Below are positions 1 to 6,783 of a stretch of 23,815 nt of DNA, one piece after another. Below the pieces are notes generated by a model. It ran no database searches. It was not told the origin of the DNA and was given only the letters and a program-made list of their open reading frames with translations. Source of the DNA: CAZFRF01 sp964540925 (GTDB lineage: Bacteria > Patescibacteriota > Microgenomatia > Levybacterales > UBA12049); contig CAZIOR010000009.1 in assembly GCA_964540925.1 (NCBI GenBank), positions 1 through 23,815 of the forward strand, read 5' to 3'. Within the stretch, counting starts at the first letter, position 1. Every line of letters starts with the position of its first letter. Both the position numbers and the translations under genes were made by a program.

Positions 1-32
1 AGATCGATGCCAATTCTTTTTGAAAGCGCCAT
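1..32 (-). CDS. mreB: Probable MreB, N-terminal fragment (runs off the left edge)
   Basis: On the minus strand an ATG at 32-30 opens a frame reading MALSKRIGIDL to the window edge. This matches the usual beginning of MreB, where a short basic start leads into the phosphate-1 motif (IGIDLGTxN) of the actin fold. MreB is the cytoplasmic actin homologue that organises rod-shape cell-wall synthesis. Only about ten residues are visible, so another actin-fold protein such as FtsA is possible. It is divergent from the PEGA-domain gene that begins at 148. The call rests on this short motif alone. Confidence 0.45.
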   Translation of the reverse strand, partial: MALSKRIGID

Positions 33-65
33 AAGTGTATCAAAATATACTATTTGTATATCAAA

Positions 66-84
66 ATTGAGGTTTAGCCTCAAT
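66..84. repeat. Perfect 7-bp inverted repeat between divergent genes
   Basis: ATTGAGG (66-72) and CCTCAAT (78-84) are exact reverse complements separated by TTTAG. There is no T-tract, so it is not a classical terminator. It sits between the divergent mreB-like and PEGA genes, and could be an operator or an RNA hairpin in the mreB leader. Confidence 0.4.
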
Positions 85-112
85 AATTCGATTATAACAT
101 TGTCGTACTTAC

Positions 113-141
113 TTGCAAGTGGTAGTATCACGCGATATACT
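113..141 (+). promoter_or_regulatory. Sigma70-type promoter of the PEGA-domain gene, leaderless layout
   Basis: TTGCAA (113-118), a 17-base spacer and TATACT (136-141). Only six bases separate the -10 box from the ATG at 148, so transcription should start at or next to the A of the start codon. The -35 box lies inside a perfect 10-bp palindrome, ACTTGCAAGT (111-120), which could bind a regulator. This promoter is the main reason for choosing the start at 148. Confidence 0.7.
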
Positions 142-147
142 AAATCA

Positions 148-1347
148 ATGAATAAGCAAATAGGCATATCACTGGGAATTTTGCTTGCAATAATTTTAGC
201 AACCGCAGGAATCATTTTTTACGGCAAAGGCTACAGACTAAACCTAACCCAAGGATCAGCAGGAATCGCTGGAACAGGTCTTTTGGTTACTACTAGTTCT
301 CCAGATGGAGCCCAAGTATTTATAAATGGTCACCTAACTACTGCAACTGACAACACTATTAATTTAAACCCTGGAGATTATGATGTAAAAATCTTTAAAG
401 AAGGCTATTTCCCCTGGGAAAAACATATTACCATTAAAAAAGAAGTAGTATCTAAAGCAGATGCTTTACTTATCCCAAATGCTCCAAAACTAGAAAGTAT
501 TACTAATATTGGAGTTCAAAACCCAATAATTGACCCTACTGGAACAAAGATTGCTTACCTTGTTGCTTCCCAATCTGCTGTGAAAAACGGAATTTATGTT
601 TTAGACATGAGCCTAAGACCAATTTTAACTCTACAAAGCTCATCTAGTCAGATTGCTACAGATACAATTAACACATTTTCACAAAGTACCCTTAAATGGT
701 CTCCTGATAGCAAGCAAATGATTGCCTCCATAAACAATGGTTTTCACACTGAATATCTACTTAATTCATCTACTTTAAATACTGCTCCACAAGACGTTAC
801 AGAGACTCTGGGAACTGTAAATACAGCTTGGACAAAACTTAAAGATGAAAAGCAAAAAGCTCAGATGGATAGCTTAAAAAGACCACTTAGAAAAATTGTG
901 ACTGAGAATTTTAATATTCTAGAATGGTCTGATGATGAAACTAAAATTCTTTATGTCGCTTCTAAGTCAGCAACTCTTCCTCAAGTCATAATTCCAGCTT
1001 TAATTGGCACAGATTCAACTCCAGAAGTAAGAGATATTGAAAAGGATTCAGTTTATGTTTATGACATTAAAGAAGACAGAAACTACAAAATCTTAGATAA
1101 CTTAACTACTAAAATTGAGGATCAAAGAGAGATTATGTTCTCACCTGACTCAAAACATTTAATCTATGTTCATGATGCGAGAATTGATATTATGGAATAT
1201 GATAAAGCTAATCAAACAACTATTTATGCTGGTCCTTTTGAAGGTAATTTTGTCTTCCCATGGCCAGATGCAACAAGAATTGTAATCCTTACTAATCTTG
1301 GTAACCCTCTTAATTCTCCAAATCTCTATACAATCAGCTTAAAATAA
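148..1347 (+). CDS. Membrane-anchored PEGA domain and beta-propeller-like protein
   Basis: The 399-residue protein has an N-terminal membrane segment (about residues 5-25). A PEGA domain follows (about 45-105), with the typical SSPDGAQVFING and GDYDVKIFKEGY elements. The rest (about 115-399) has WD40/TolB-like blades, including SPDSKQM, a WSDDETKILYV segment and FSPDSKHLIYVHD. PEGA domains are surface-protein modules found near membrane anchors; the propeller suggests binding of another protein or of wall polymer. The protein should be outside the cell, tethered at its N-terminus. An in-frame ATG at position 7 would add 47 residues, but that extension lies over the promoter and the inverted repeat at 66-84, so ATG 148 is preferred. 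Molecular function is unknown. Confidence 0.8.
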   Translation: MNKQIGISLGILLAIILATAGIIFYGKGYRLNLTQGSAGIAGTGLLVTTSSPDGAQVFINGHLTTATDNTINLNPGDYDVKIFKEGYFPWEKHITIKKEVVSKADALLIPNAPKLESITNIGVQNPIIDPTGTKIAYLVASQSAVKNGIYVLDMSLRPILTLQSSSSQIATDTINTFSQSTLKWSPDSKQMIASINNGFHTEYLLNSSTLNTAPQDVTETLGTVNTAWTKLKDEKQKAQMDSLKRPLRKIVTENFNILEWSDDETKILYVASKSATLPQVIIPALIGTDSTPEVRDIEKDSVYVYDIKEDRNYKILDNLTTKIEDQREIMFSPDSKHLIYVHDARIDIMEYDKANQTTIYAGPFEGNFVFPWPDATRIVILTNLGNPLNSPNLYTISLK

Positions 1348-1348
1348 C

Positions 1349-1377
1349 TTGAGATTTAAGGTATTATAGGATATAAT
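1349..1377 (+). promoter_or_regulatory. Sigma70-type promoter of the cupin gene, leaderless layout
   Basis: TTGAGA (1349-1354), a 17-base spacer and a perfect TATAAT (1372-1377). The ATG at 1384 follows after six bases (TTAGCC), too short for a ribosome-binding site plus leader, so a leaderless transcript is expected. Confidence 0.75.
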
Positions 1378-1383
1378 TTAGCC

Positions 1384-1809
1384 ATGGGAAAACCTGAATT
1401 TGGACAATCTGCACTACACCGAGCCAAAGTTGAAATAATTCAACCTGTGCACACTGATCAAAGAAGACAAATTATTGAGTTTTATGATCAAATGGCTCCT
1501 AGATTTGGTAATTTAAGGTTAATTAGAATTAATAGTTCTAGCGAAGGGTTTGTGTTGGGTCAACATTACCATTTAGACACAGAACTATTCTTTTTAGGTA
1601 GAGGTGCAATCGATCAACTTATCTTATCAGATCCAGCAACGCACGAACAAAGAAGGTTTAGTAATTTAGGACCAGATACTTTAATTGAACTTCCAGCAAG
1701 AGTCGCTCATACTTTTCTTTTTAGAGAACCATCAGATTTATGGGCAGCCAATGAAAACCCACATGATCCAAGCAATTTTGTACCTTATCAAGTAGATCTA
1801 TCTAGATAA
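1384..1809 (+). CDS. Small single-domain cupin protein
   Basis: The 141-residue protein carries cupin motif 1 around residues 59-73, with candidate metal ligands His61, His63 and Glu67 (the HYHLDTE stretch). Motif 2 (PARVAHTF) contributes His109. These are the four usual ligands of a small beta-barrel metal-binding cupin. Family members include sugar-nucleotide isomerases and epimerases, dioxygenases and ligand-binding proteins; nothing here fixes the substrate. There is no signal peptide, so it should be cytoplasmic. It is transcribed alone from its own promoter and ends three bases from the convergent sortase gene. Confidence 0.7.
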   Translation: MGKPEFGQSALHRAKVEIIQPVHTDQRRQIIEFYDQMAPRFGNLRLIRINSSSEGFVLGQHYHLDTELFFLGRGAIDQLILSDPATHEQRRFSNLGPDTLIELPARVAHTFLFREPSDLWAANENPHDPSNFVPYQVDLSR

Positions 1810-1812
1810 ATA

Positions 1813-2559
1813 TTATTTTGGAGTTGCGAAGACCAAAAGTCTTTGCCAAGTAGTTCCTGGAGGCCAACAAGTTTGTAAAATTAATTGCTCTACCCCACTT
1901 GACTGAGCATTAACAATGCTTTCCACATTAGAAGAATCAACTACTTTTGAATCATTAATTATATAGTCATATCTTTTACCCTGAAAAAACATTATTACTT
2001 CATCGCCTTTTTTCAAATCTTTAAGAAGATAAAAAATTGCATTATATCTTCCTACATCCCAAAAATTATCTGTAGAATGAGCAAATAAATAGGTGTTACC
2101 AAGATGTCCTGGGAAAACCGTACCCTTAGCATGCGCAACTCCCTGCATTAAGATTGGTAAAAATTCTTCCTCATTTGCTGGATCTATATTGGGAAATACT
2201 TTAGCACTAGCTCCAATTTTAGGAATAACAATACTAAAATCCGTATCCTTAGGAGTAAGTATTTGCTCTTTTGCTCCCAGTAAAACATCAGTAAAGCTTT
2301 CAACACCTTTAGTTTTAGATGTCTTAGGCTTAACAATTGGCTGGAGAGATGCTTTATTATTTAAATCAACAAAAGATGGTTTTATGGTCTCTTTAGCTTC
2401 AACTACATACCTTACACCTCTTGCTTTAGCAATTTGATAATTAACTTCAAAATATATTGCAGGTCCAAAAGTGGAAAGAATACCAAAAATGGCAAAAAGT
2501 ACCAAAAAGTTTCCTATGGTACGTAAAATGAGAAATTTAATAATTTCAGTTTTTTTCAC
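1813..2559 (-). CDS. Sortase, membrane-anchored transpeptidase (class D/E-like)
   Basis: The 248-residue protein has an N-terminal membrane anchor (about 9-35), a linker, and a sortase barrel from about residue 108. The catalytic triad is visible: His161 in YLFAHST, Cys231 in LILQTCWPP and Arg240 in TTWQRLLV. Sortases cleave a C-terminal sorting signal and join the protein to wall material or to pilin subunits outside the cell. Class assignment by motif is tentative. The start is GTG at 2559, only three bases after the 3' end of the tRNA-Arg gene, and no in-frame ATG lies close by. No clear LPXTG-type substrate is encoded in the visible part of the window, so its targets are probably elsewhere. 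Confidence 0.85.
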   Translation of the reverse strand: MKKTEIIKFLILRTIGNFLVLFAIFGILSTFGPAIYFEVNYQIAKARGVRYVVEAKETIKPSFVDLNNKASLQPIVKPKTSKTKGVESFTDVLLGAKEQILTPKDTDFSIVIPKIGASAKVFPNIDPANEEEFLPILMQGVAHAKGTVFPGHLGNTYLFAHSTDNFWDVGRYNAIFYLLKDLKKGDEVIMFFQGKRYDYIINDSKVVDSSNVESIVNAQSSGVEQLILQTCWPPGTTWQRLLVFATPK

Positions 2560-2562
2560 TTG

Positions 2563-2634
2563 TGCCCTCGAAGGGAATTGAACCTCTATCTTACCCTTAG
2601 GACGGGTCTGCTCTATCCGTTGAGCTACGAGGGC
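2563..2634 (-). tRNA. tRNA-Arg (anticodon CCU)
   Basis: Read on the minus strand, the acceptor arms GCCCTCG and CGAGGGC pair perfectly over seven bases, the D-stem is GCTC/GAGC, and the T-loop is TTCAATT. The anticodon loop GTCCTAA gives anticodon CCT (CCU), which reads AGG arginine. The discriminator base is A and CCA is not encoded. Oddities are an A-C mismatch in the T-stem, a G-A mismatch at the top of the anticodon stem, and G at loop position 32. The sortase start codon follows three bases after the discriminator, so the two are likely co-transcribed. Confidence 0.9.
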
Positions 2635-2655
2635 TACTCATATATTTTACCATAG

Positions 2656-2661
2656 ATTATA
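2656..2661 (-). promoter_or_regulatory. Possible -10 box for the tRNA-Arg/sortase unit
   Basis: TATAAT is read on the minus strand, about 22 bases before the tRNA 5' end. A weak CTTTTA lies 17 bases further upstream as a -35 candidate. A second AT-rich hexamer (TAAAAT, 2649-2644) is closer to the tRNA but lacks a good -35. Which one is used cannot be decided from sequence. Confidence 0.35.
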
Positions 2662-2672
2662 CTTTTCTACTC

Positions 2673-2701
2673 TTTACATAAAAGCATTTTGAAGCTATAA
2701 T
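2673..2701 (+). promoter_or_regulatory. Sigma70-type promoter of the 137-residue protein gene
   Basis: TTTACA (2673-2678), a 17-base spacer and TATAAT (2696-2701). The ATG at 2711 follows after nine bases, giving a leader of at most two or three bases. Confidence 0.65.
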
Positions 2702-2710
2702 TCCCGAAAT

Positions 2711-3124
2711 ATGAAATCAATAATTGAATCACCGATAATTATGCCTTTCATGGATCTTGCAGCCAGTAGAGATCAGCATGACATTAGACAGTTTGCCGGC
2801 AAAGTTGGTGCATCTCAAATACCAGATGCATTAGTTTTTACTGATGAAAACATGATTCAACTTAGACCCGAAACCTATGCAGTTTTCGCCGAGCCAGAAG
2901 AATACAGACCACAAAGCATAGATCTTAAACACTCTATGCTTCTAGATTTCAGAACCCATGCAACTATTATATTACCCTCTCTTAACCTATGGACACCAGG
3001 TCAATTGATAGAATCGTTAACTCTAAAAGCAGGACACATGAGCTTTGGATTAATTGAAAGGTTAAATGCATCAAATGCAGTCTTAAAAGCTCACCGCCAA
3101 GCATATCAACTTAGACACAGATAA
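2711..3124 (+). CDS. Hypothetical cytoplasmic protein, 137 residues
   Basis: I do not recognise this protein. It has no signal peptide or membrane segment and no obvious catalytic motif. The composition is soluble and mixed alpha/beta in character: an Asp/Arg-rich first third, a short beta-like hydrophobic stretch (ATIILPSLNLW) and a basic helical C-terminus rich in Arg, His and Gln. Its reality is supported by a well-formed promoter ending nine bases before the ATG and by an uninterrupted frame ending just before the promoter of the DsbA-like gene. It is transcribed separately from that gene. Confidence 0.6.
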   Translation: MKSIIESPIIMPFMDLAASRDQHDIRQFAGKVGASQIPDALVFTDENMIQLRPETYAVFAEPEEYRPQSIDLKHSMLLDFRTHATIILPSLNLWTPGQLIESLTLKAGHMSFGLIERLNASNAVLKAHRQAYQLRHR

Positions 3125-3138
3125 AAAGGTTTTACCTC

Positions 3139-3167
3139 TTGAAAATTAGTTTACAAAATGCGATTAT
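3139..3167 (+). promoter_or_regulatory. Promoter of the dsbA-like/VKOR pair, sets the dsbA start
   Basis: TTGAAA (3139-3144), a 17-base spacer and GATTAT (3162-3167), then seven bases to ATG 3175. The in-frame TTG at 3139 that would lengthen the protein by 12 residues is the first triplet of this -35 box, so it is unlikely to be a start codon. Confidence 0.55.
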
Positions 3168-3174
3168 AAATCTC

Positions 3175-3930
3175 ATGGACACTCCTCAAAAACTAACAAA
3201 AGCAGAAAAAAGAGAACTTCGAAAACTTGAATGGCAACAAGAAGCTGAAAAAGCTAGACAAATGGAACAGTACAAAAAAATTGGTCTTTGGGCAACTGTT
3301 GGAATAGTAATTGTTTTAGGAATTATTGGCCTTGCTTGGCTAGTTAATTCCCCATCGGGGACACAAGTTAGCTCAATTACAGCACCTGCTCCTTCTAAAA
3401 AAGACATTTTCACAACTGGTAATCCTAAAGCCAAGGTTGTAATTACTGAATATGGAGATTTTCAATGCCCAGCCTGCAAATCATATCATGAAACAGTTAC
3501 TACTCCTCTTTTAAATGAAATGGGAGACAAGGTATATTTTGTCTATCGCTATTTTCCTTTAGTTAATATTCATCAAAATGCAAGAATTAGTGCGCAAGCA
3601 GGCTACGCAGCATATAAGCAAAATAAATTCTGGGAAATGTATGCCACTTTATATGAAAATCAAAATGATTGGGCGGAAGGACCAGATGCAAAAAGTGTAT
3701 TTGTAAACTATGCCCAAAAAATTGGCCTAGATACAACTAAATTCTTAAAAGATATGGAGTCAAACGAAGCAAAGAAATTTGTTGATGACTCACTCGCTGA
3801 TGCAAATAGCCTTGGACTTCAATCAACACCTAGCTTTTTTATTAATGGTAAAAAAATGCCTAGCGTAAATAACTATCAAGAATTTAAAAATCTAGTTGAA
3901 GACGCATTAAAAAATGAAACTACAAAATAG
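3175..3930 (+). CDS. DsbA-like thiol-disulfide oxidoreductase, membrane-anchored
   Basis: From ATG 3175 the protein has 251 residues. A charged cytoplasmic N-terminus with a TKAEKRELRK segment precedes one membrane segment (about 36-57). The extracytoplasmic DsbA/thioredoxin-fold domain (DsbA_2/thioredoxin_4 type) runs from about 78 to the end. The redox motif is CPAC (98-101), and the cis-proline loop is Thr218-Pro219 in STPSFFING. Members of this family introduce or shuffle disulfides in exported proteins. The VKOR-like gene overlaps its 3' end by 17 bases, and VKOR proteins re-oxidise DsbA-type partners, so the two should form one oxidative folding system serving the cysteine-containing surface proteins encoded further along. 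Confidence 0.88.
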   Translation: MDTPQKLTKAEKRELRKLEWQQEAEKARQMEQYKKIGLWATVGIVIVLGIIGLAWLVNSPSGTQVSSITAPAPSKKDIFTTGNPKAKVVITEYGDFQCPACKSYHETVTTPLLNEMGDKVYFVYRYFPLVNIHQNARISAQAGYAAYKQNKFWEMYATLYENQNDWAEGPDAKSVFVNYAQKIGLDTTKFLKDMESNEAKKFVDDSLADANSLGLQSTPSFFINGKKMPSVNNYQEFKNLVEDALKNETTK

Positions 3931-4372
3931 TAAATTAATTTTCTTAGCTTTACTCACAGCCATTGTTGGCTTTTTGGACTCTACATATTTAACAATTCAA
4001 CATTATAAAAATGTAATTCCACCTTGTACTACGACGGGCTGTGAAAAAGTATTAACAAGTGAATATTCTGTTATCTTTGGTGTTCCTTTAGCCCTTTTTG
4101 GTAGCTTTTTTTATCTTACCGTTATAATTCTTTCTCTAGTACTCTTAACTAGCTTTAGAAGAATACTTTTGCAAATCTTTTATCTATTCGCAATTACTGG
4201 AGTTATTGTTTCTTTATATCTTTTAGGCCTTCAAGCTTTAGTTATTAAAAGTTTTTGTCAGTATTGCCTACTCTCCTGCGCTACTTCAACAATAATTTTT
4301 ATCTTAGCTTTCTTAGATATCTATCAAGCTAAAAAATCTAAAAAAGATCCTATTGACTCAGATAAGGAATAA
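3914..4372 (+). CDS. VKOR family membrane protein, quinone-linked DsbA re-oxidase
   Basis: The 152-residue protein has four or five predicted membrane segments. The family pattern is complete: a loop cysteine pair Cys38/Cys43 (PPCTTTGCEKV), the downstream SEYSVIFGVPLALFG stretch, and the active CxxC at Cys115-Cys118 (FCQYC). Bacterial vitamin K epoxide reductase homologues pass electrons from a DsbA-like partner to quinone. Its first codons overlap the last 17 bases of the dsbA-like gene in another frame, so it is probably translationally coupled to it. The C-terminal tail is lysine and aspartate rich and cytoplasmic. The final codons overlap the next gene's promoter. Confidence 0.88.
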   Translation: MKLQNSKLIFLALLTAIVGFLDSTYLTIQHYKNVIPPCTTTGCEKVLTSEYSVIFGVPLALFGSFFYLTVIILSLVLLTSFRRILLQIFYLFAITGVIVSLYLLGLQALVIKSFCQYCLLSCATSTIIFILAFLDIYQAKKSKKDPIDSDKE

Positions 4373-4381
4373 TATTAGAAT
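4353..4381 (+). promoter_or_regulatory. Promoter upstream of the gap-interrupted unknown gene
   Basis: TTGACT (4353-4358), a 17-base spacer and TAGAAT (4376-4381). It overlaps the last codons of the VKOR-like gene. The predicted transcript starts near 4388, leaving a leader of about 18 bases without a clear Shine-Dalgarno sequence before ATG 4406. Confidence 0.6.
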
Positions 4382-4405
4382 TCCCAAATACCTGCCTCTT
4401 AATTT

Positions 4406-5490
4406 ATGACACCAAGAATTGAAATAGTAAAAAGTAAACCCTCAGAACCTCTTACGCCTGGACAAGGAGCATTTTTACTTATGGTATCTGTTCTTAGTAA
4501 ACATCCAGAACTAGGCAGACCTAAAAGCCGCACAGAAGACAGATTTGGAACAATCCTTANNNNNNNNNNNNNNNNNNNNNNNNNNNNNNNNNNNNNNNNN
4601 NNNNNNNNNNNNNNNNNNNNNNNNNNNNNNNNNNNNNNNNNNNNNNNNNNNNNNNNNNNCGAGGACACAGCCTATTACTTGAACATATGGTTGAGAAACC
4701 AGATTCAATTTTTACACAGTTTTTAACTCCAGAGGCACCAAAAGTACTTGCAAATGGAGCATTTTGGGAAGAGCTTGGGTACGCACATAATCCCTTAAGA
4801 GTTGAGGGGATATTAAGAGATCATACCGGAGATTTAGATCCAGCACTTGCTTCTCAATTTATTCCACTTTATGAAAGAAATAGAAAGCTAACAACATCTT
4901 CACCTACTAAAATAGAAACAGACATGAAGCCTTTTACCACAGAGGGACTTATGACTTACCTAGCCTTTATTAAAACTGTTTCAAGGCAAACTGATTCAGA
5001 TGGAAACCCGGCAGTTAAACCAGAATTAGTAGATCAATTAATTACTCCCTTCTTATTAGGTACACTTGCTCAACATCCAGATGATCCTGACTCATTAAAA
5101 TTTCAAACAAGATATGATTTTGATCATGATAAAGAAATTCCACCAGAAATACCTTATTATCAAATATTCAAGGATGGATTAGTCAGGGCTTCTATTGCGC
5201 GCTCCCAAAGAACTCAAAACATTCTAGGAATTAGACTATCTCAAATGCTAGGAGAAAAATGGGGAGAAGGACCGGGACCAGAGTCTGCACTATATGTCCT
5301 AGATCAAATGCAAGAAAACGCAGCGGTAGTTATGAGAGCAACACTTGAAGCCCTACTTAAAGAAGATCCATCAGTCGCAAATCGCGATAACCTCGCTGAA
5401 ATGCTTGATAATATGAGCGGGATGCATCCAATTGCAGAAGTAGGGGTATACATATTAGACGAAATAGCAAAAGCTGAACAAGATAAATAA
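4406..5490 (+). CDS. Hypothetical soluble protein, interrupted by an assembly gap
   Basis: I do not recognise this protein. Before the gap there are 51 residues from ATG 4406. After the gap a frame is open from 4660 (beginning RGHSLLLEHM) to the stop at 5490. I treat the two as one gene because the promoter, strand and composition agree and the second frame is already open at the gap edge. The two halves are out of frame across 100 N, so the true gap length should leave remainder 2 on division by 3. The visible protein is acidic and mostly helical, with no signal peptide or membrane segment. It ends one base from the convergent ndk gene. The alternative is two separate genes with starts or stops inside the gap; ATG 4687 would then be a possible start. 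Confidence 0.55.
4560..4659. other. Scaffold gap, exactly 100 N
   Basis: A run of exactly 100 N is the conventional filler for a gap of unknown size. It falls inside the unknown gene at 4406-5490. Confidence 0.95.
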
Positions 5491-5491
5491 T

Positions 5492-5953
5492 TTATCTTTC
5501 TTCTGGAAGCAAAACGTGGACTACATCTGTTCTATCCCAATCAAATAATTCATCTTCAGTAAACATTAATTTTACTTCTCTATCAGCAGCTTCTTTGCTT
5601 TCTGATGCATGGATTAAATTATATTGCTGACTCATACCAAAATCTCCTCTAATTGTACCTGGTTCTGCTTCCCTAGATTTAGTAATACCAATCATTTTTC
5701 TAACTACTGAGGCTGCTTCAGTACCTTCCCAAGCCATGGCAACAACAGGATATTCTTTCATAAAACTCTTGAGTCCTGGGAAAAATGGCTTATCCTTATG
5801 ATGCACATACCACTCATCTAAAATTGCATCTGATAATGAGATCATTTTAAGACCTACTAATTTAAGGCCTTTTCTTTCAAATCTGTGGATTACTTCACCA
5901 ATAAGTCCTCTTTGGACTCCATCTGGCTTAACTAAAACTACTGTCTTTTCCAT
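5492..5953 (-). CDS. ndk: Nucleoside diphosphate kinase
   Basis: The 153-residue length is normal for Ndk. The enzyme moves the gamma-phosphate from ATP to other nucleoside diphosphates through a phosphohistidine. The diagnostic elements are present: VKPDGVQRG with Lys9 near the N-terminus, the MIGITKSREAEPGTIRGDF nucleotide-binding segment, and the catalytic His115 in NLIHASES. It is cytoplasmic. It starts four bases after the stop of the M16 peptidase gene and is probably co-transcribed with it, although the two have no obvious functional link. No Shine-Dalgarno sequence is visible in the four-base spacer. Nucleotide balancing fits an organism likely to depend on salvage. Confidence 0.95.
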   Translation of the reverse strand: MEKTVVLVKPDGVQRGLIGEVIHRFERKGLKLVGLKMISLSDAILDEWYVHHKDKPFFPGLKSFMKEYPVVAMAWEGTEAASVVRKMIGITKSREAEPGTIRGDFGMSQQYNLIHASESKEAADREVKLMFTEDELFDWDRTDVVHVLLPEER

Positions 5954-5957
5954 ATTT

Positions 5958-6776
5958 CTACAATTTTAACAACTTTTCAAATCTTTGTCTATCTTCAAAA
6001 TTACCAATTATGGCTAAATTTAGAGTTTCTTCTTTAAAATATTTNNNNNNNNNNNNNNNNNNNNNNNNNNNNNNNNNNNNNNNNNNNNNNNNNNNNNNNN
6101 NNNNNNNNNNNNNNNNNNNNNNNNNNNNNNNNNNNNNNNNNNNNTTCATTTCTCCAAAATATTTTTCAATCGTAGCTTCAGTTTCTTCAGAATTTATTCC
6201 ACCCGCAACTACAACTGTTAAATTATTAGCGCTATACAAACTTCCCATATACTTAACAAAATCTTCTCTAGTAATTGCTCTAATTACTTCCTTCCTACCT
6301 GCAATATCCCAACCCATTGGCGTGTCGCCATATAAAAGCGCTTCATACACATCTCCAATTTTCCTTGCTGGCGTATCTTCATAAAGATTAATCTCTTCTA
6401 GAATTACCCCTTTTTCTTTCTCAAGCTCTAGTTTATCTAATTTAGAGTTTTGCAGCATATCTGAGAGAATATCTAAACAAAGCTCTACATGATTTTTAGA
6501 AGCTTTAACAAAATAGCCTGTTATTTCTTTACTGGTGAATGCATTAAATTCTCCACCAATTCCATCAATTAAACTCGCTATATCCTGGGCTGTTGGACGC
6601 TTTGTAGTTCCCTTAAAAGCCATATGTTCTAGAAAATGGGATATTCCATTGTTTTGAGCTGTTTCATATCTAGAGCCCGCTCCTACCATGACCATGACTG
6701 TAGCTGATTCAAAGCCAGGCATTGGAACTGTAATTATACGAAGACCATTTTTGAGGACTTTCCTTTTGTATTGCAT
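5958..6776 (-). CDS. M16 family zinc peptidase, interrupted by an assembly gap
   Basis: The N-terminal half is a clear M16 (pitrilysin/insulinase/processing-peptidase type) domain. The inverted zinc motif HxxEH is His47-Glu50-His51, and the third ligand is the Glu127/Glu128 pair in EKGVILEEI. The gap follows residue 210 or so (EKYFGEM). Only the extreme C-terminus is seen after it (ETLNLAIIGNFED and on). The visible frame plus filler gives 272 codons, whereas family members are usually about 400-430, so roughly 450-550 bases are probably missing from the 100-N filler. No signal peptide is visible. It heads a unit with ndk and has its own leaderless promoter. Confidence 0.85.
   Translation of the reverse strand: MQYKRKVLKNGLRIITVPMPGFESATVMVMVGAGSRYETAQNNGISHFLEHMAFKGTTKRPTAQDIASLIDGIGGEFNAFTSKEITGYFVKASKNHVELCLDILSDMLQNSKLDKLELEKEKGVILEEINLYEDTPARKIGDVYEALLYGDTPMGWDIAGRKEVIRAITREDFVKYMGSLYSANNLTVVVAGGINSEETEATIEKYFGEMXXXXXXXXXXXXXXXXXXXXXXXXXXXXXXXXXXKYFKEETLNLAIIGNFEDRQRFEKLLKL
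6045..6144. other. Scaffold gap, exactly 100 N
   Basis: Filler gap inside the M16 peptidase gene. Family length implies that the true gap is several hundred bases. The frame on both sides requires a true length leaving remainder 1 on division by 3. Confidence 0.95.
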
Positions 6777-6783
6777 AACGGAG

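Noticed and set aside
7..147. 47-residue N-terminal extension of the PEGA-domain protein from the ATG at 7
   Set aside because: It would run over the promoter at 113-141 and the inverted repeat at 66-84, and it overlaps the divergent mreB-like start. ATG 148 begins right at a typical membrane anchor.
2093..2437. Open frame on the plus strand opposite the sortase
   Set aside because: It lies entirely within the sortase gene, which has clear catalytic motifs; the opposite frame has no recognisable domain or promoter.
4399..4708. Minus-strand frames crossing the first N gap
   Set aside because: They are open only because the N filler cannot contain stops; there is no motif or promoter support.
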